From DASWVC01 sp036401335 (GTDB taxonomy: Bacteria > Verrucomicrobiota > Verrucomicrobiia > Chthoniobacterales > JAFAMB01), in NCBI GenBank assembly GCA_036401335.1, contig DASWVC010000031.1, forward strand, positions 1 through 9,194: 9,194 bases of DNA. Direction: 5' to 3'. Below, in pieces: positions 7,694 to 9,194 of this stretch. The notes under the pieces are model-generated. The model had not been told where the DNA came from, ran no database searches, and worked only from the letters and a program-made list of their open reading frames with translations. The position numbers and the translations under genes are program-made. Each line of letters opens with the position of its first letter. Position 1 is the first letter of the stretch.

Positions 7694-8549
7694 GGCGGTA
7701 AATGCCGGTGGGTAACCGCCAGAACGGCGGCATGAGGGCTGTCGCGAGAAATTCGCTCGCCGACAAAGGCAGGACTTTGCGCAAAGCCAGCGCTGCGCGC
7801 ATGCGCCCATTGAGCACCGCGTGGGCAACCGCATGGCGCGAGAGAAAATCGTAGTGCCTTTGCACGTCGGCCGGCGAATGCCGCCGAACCACGTCGACCA
7901 GTTCCCGCCAACGTTCACGCCCGCCGATTTTCGATTTATGGTGGGGGTGGACGCGGTACCGCGAAAGGCAACCGTCAAACGGAATAAACTGGCAGATCCG
8001 GCCGGCGCGCAGGAACCAATCCCAGTCGAAGGCATAATGGAGGGTGGCGTCCAACGGCCCAACCCGTTGCCAAGCGCTACGCGTCCAGTAGGCGCTCGGT
8101 TGATCGATAAAATCGGTGACCTGCAGTCGTCGAAAGTCGAACGGCACGGCCCCCCGAACCTCGCGCCACCGACTGCCCTCCCGGAACACCTCGCAGCCTC
8201 CGTAAAGCACCACGGGTTTTTGGACGTGAGCCTTAAGGGCTTTCTCTACGGCGCGGAGCGTGCCTGCCAACTGAAGGTCGTCGCTGTTGAGCCAGCAGAA
8301 GACATCGCCTGTGGCCCGGTCAAAACCTTCATTGATGGCGGCAGCTTGCCCAAGATCAGGATGGGACCGCCAAAACGTCAAACGGTTCTGAAAACGCTCG
8401 ATGACCGATCGAGTCTCATCACAACTTCCGCCATCCATCAGCAGGATTTCAAGCTCCGGGTAATCCTGTTGAAGCAAACTATCCAGAGCGGCGCCCAAAA
8501 AGCGGCCCTGGTTGTAAGACGGAATGACGACGCTGATTCGAAGCTGCAC
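7662..8549 (-). CDS. Single-domain GT2 family glycosyltransferase
   Basis: 295 aa. A GT-A fold family 2 domain fills the first 205 or so residues: ISVVIPSYNQGRFL (5-18), LLMDGGSCDET (36-46, nucleotide binding), DLGQAAAINEGF (65-76), WLNSDD (86-91, metal-binding DXD equivalent), DQPSAYW (149-155), FDWDWFLR (174-181, catalytic-base region) and SRYRVHPHHKS (196-206). All expected motifs are present, so it is probably active in adding a sugar to a glycan or lipid-linked acceptor in the cytoplasm; specificity cannot be read. The C-terminal 90 residues are basic and lack a clear membrane helix. The start is GTG at 8549: an in-frame TAG lies at 8562-8564, no ATG intervenes, and the domain begins at residue 3. 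No Shine-Dalgarno is evident. It converges on the AlgJ-like gene and overlaps its end by 32 bases. Confidence 0.93.
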   Translation of the reverse strand: MQLRISVVIPSYNQGRFLGAALDSLLQQDYPELEILLMDGGSCDETRSVIERFQNRLTFWRSHPDLGQAAAINEGFDRATGDVFCWLNSDDLQLAGTLRAVEKALKAHVQKPVVLYGGCEVFREGSRWREVRGAVPFDFRRLQVTDFIDQPSAYWTRSAWQRVGPLDATLHYAFDWDWFLRAGRICQFIPFDGCLSRYRVHPHHKSKIGGRERWRELVDVVRRHSPADVQRHYDFLSRHAVAHAVLNGRMRAALALRKVLPLSASEFLATALMPPFWRLPTGIYRPTLWEISGIR

Positions 8550-8554
8550 AGTGG

Positions 8555-8582
8555 ATTGAGCCTAGGGCAAATCTCAAGTCAA
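8555..8582 (-). promoter_or_regulatory. Possible promoter giving a leaderless GT2 transcript
   Basis: On the minus strand TTGACT (8582-8577, 5 of 6 to the sigma-70 -35) is followed after 16 bases by CTCAAT (8560-8555, only 3 of 6 to the -10). Transcription would then begin at or next to the GTG start, which fits the missing Shine-Dalgarno. The -10 is weak, so this is tentative. Confidence 0.22.
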
Positions 8583-8749
8583 GGGACGTCCGGGCGCGGG
8601 GCCATTGCTCACCGCGGCACGCAGACGTGCATACGGGCAATTTGGACTCAGAGCAAATCGTCTCGAAGCGAACCCTCACCTTTGGGCGTGGTCTTGAACC
8701 GTTGTCCGGGAGCGAAGCGGCGTTGACGCAGCGCAAAAAGGGTGGAGTG

Positions 8750-8769
8750 CCTCCCGCAGGAACGGGGGG
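8750..8769 (+). other. GC-rich hairpin in the intergenic region
   Basis: CCTCCCG (8750-8756) can pair with CGGGGGG (8763-8769) over a 6-base loop, with one G-U pair on the plus strand. It is followed by AAAA rather than T, so it is not a Rho-independent terminator in the plus direction, and in the minus direction the T-run precedes it. It could be part of the leader of the secreted-protein gene or incidental. Confidence 0.25.
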
Positions 8770-8885
8770 AAAAGCCTCAAAAATTGCGGCTGCACACCAT
8801 GAAGCCCCTAATGGGAAAGGATCTCCAATAATCCTGATAAGTTCGGGCGAATTGGTCTCGTTGACAATTTTTCGTAAACGCTTTC

Positions 8886-8891
8886 AGGAAG
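8886..8891 (+). promoter_or_regulatory. Ribosome binding site for the secreted-protein gene
   Basis: AGGAAG ends 5 bases before ATG 8897, within a purine-rich run. This fixes the start and gives a well-formed signal peptide at the N-terminus. Confidence 0.6.
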
Positions 8892-8896
8892 AAGGC

Positions 8897-9194
8897 ATGT
8901 TTCACCGTTTACGGAGGCTGCGCAAAGTCGGTCCGGCCGTCGGGATCGGCCTCCTGCTGGCAAGTGCCGGGCTTGGAAGGTCAACGTACGCGTCGACCGC
9001 ACGTACCCTCGGTCTCGTGGAGATGGCTAAAGCTGCGGAAATCATCGCGGACGTAACGGTGACAAACCTGCAGTCGTACTGGGCGGCCCCTGCGGGGGTC
9101 AAGGCCATCCGGACGAAAGTCACGTTTGCCGTGAATCAGGTGGTAAAAGGAAATCCCGGTCAGACTTTGACGCTCGAATTCCTGGGCGGCAGCG
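8897..9194 (+). CDS. Secreted protein of unknown function (3' end cut by window edge)
   Basis: 99 codons are visible before the right edge. The N-terminus is a classical Sec signal peptide: basic RLRRLRK (4-10), a hydrophobic stretch to about 27, and a plausible cleavage after TYA (30-32). The mature part reads as beta-rich, with EMAKAAEIIADVTVTNLQ followed by TKVTFAVNQVVKGNPGQ and LTLEFLGGS. This resembles a family of short secreted proteins seen in Verrucomicrobiota and Acidobacteriota that carry a 'VxxVxKG...LxLxxxGG' core and sometimes neighbour secreted metalloproteases; that is recall, and no catalytic motif is visible in this fragment. It points away from the glycosyltransferase genes and need not belong to the polysaccharide locus. 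Confidence 0.85.
   Translation, partial: MFHRLRRLRKVGPAVGIGLLLASAGLGRSTYASTARTLGLVEMAKAAEIIADVTVTNLQSYWAAPAGVKAIRTKVTFAVNQVVKGNPGQTLTLEFLGGS

Larger units (their letters stand above)
8550..8896. other. Gene-free intergenic region
   Basis: 347 bases between two divergently oriented starts. Short open frames on either strand show no recognisable protein. It should hold promoters for the GT2 gene (minus) and the secreted protein (plus). A TTGACA at 8861-8866 has no matching -10 and sits too close to the start. A 7-bp hairpin lies at 8750-8769. Nothing like a tRNA, known riboswitch, repeat array or T-run terminator was recognised. Confidence 0.5.

Noticed and set aside
7716..7730. A CCGCC-AGAAC-GGCGG hairpin downstream of the AlgJ-like stop, as a possible terminator.
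   Set aside because: It has only a 5-bp stem, no T-run on either side, and lies within GT2 coding sequence.
8479..8736. An 85-codon minus-strand frame across the intergenic region and the GT2 start.
   Set aside because: It overlaps the GT2 N-terminus in another frame, is Arg/Ser-rich with no domain, and would leave the GT2 start inside it.
8741..8830. A possible structured riboswitch-like leader (purine-rich GAAAAGCC segment next to a hairpin).
   Set aside because: The segment does not fit the cyclic-di-GMP or cobalamin consensus in order or spacing; only one short stem is convincing.
8861..8866. A perfect TTGACA as a promoter for the secreted-protein gene.
   Set aside because: At 16-18 bases downstream there is no -10-like sequence, and that position coincides with the ribosome binding site.
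8808..9002. A 64-codon minus-strand frame near the right end.
   Set aside because: It is antisense to the signal peptide of the secreted-protein gene, which has a good ribosome binding site and coherent N-terminus.

Overview
This is a GC-rich bacterial window with densely packed, long genes that build and decorate a surface polysaccharide. Large multi-domain glycosyltransferases, a DUF4214-type module fused to a glycosyltransferase, an AlgI/AlgJ-like acyltransferase pair and a secreted protein of a type common in Verrucomicrobiota and Acidobacteriota point tentatively to Verrucomicrobiota. That is recall of family distributions; no rRNA or other taxonomic marker is present.

Left half (1-4719, minus strand): two genes run leftwards as a translationally coupled pair. 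The first (2245-4719, 824 aa) has two DUF4214-like repeats followed by two GT2 domains. The second (1-2248, at least 749 aa, cut by the window edge) starts inside the stop region of the first (4-base ATGA overlap). It has a methyltransferase-like domain that has lost key residues, a coiled coil and a GT4 domain, and it probably continues into another domain. A 241-base spacer (4720-4960) separates this pair from divergently transcribed genes.

Middle (4961-7693, plus strand): an AlgI-like MBOAT membrane acyltransferase is followed after 15 bases by an AlgJ/AlgX-like SGNH-fold protein with one membrane anchor. This is the standard two-part machine for O-acylating an extracytoplasmic polysaccharide: MBOAT passes the acyl group across the membrane and the SGNH partner delivers it to the sugar. 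The second protein has Gly where the family's catalytic Asp normally stands.

Right part: a single-domain GT2 gene (7662-8549, minus) converges on the AlgJ-like gene and overlaps its 3' end by 32 bases. A 347-base gene-free stretch (8550-8896) follows, then the start of a secreted protein of unknown function (8897 to the right edge, plus).

Together the glycosyltransferases would assemble glycan repeats at the cytoplasmic face, and the MBOAT/SGNH pair would acylate the exported glycan. No polymerase, flippase or export gene is visible, so the polymer cannot be named. The least ordinary features are three apparently degenerate catalytic sites in three different genes (methyltransferase domain, first GT2 domain, AlgJ-like Asp). 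No mobile element, CRISPR array, tRNA or rRNA was seen.
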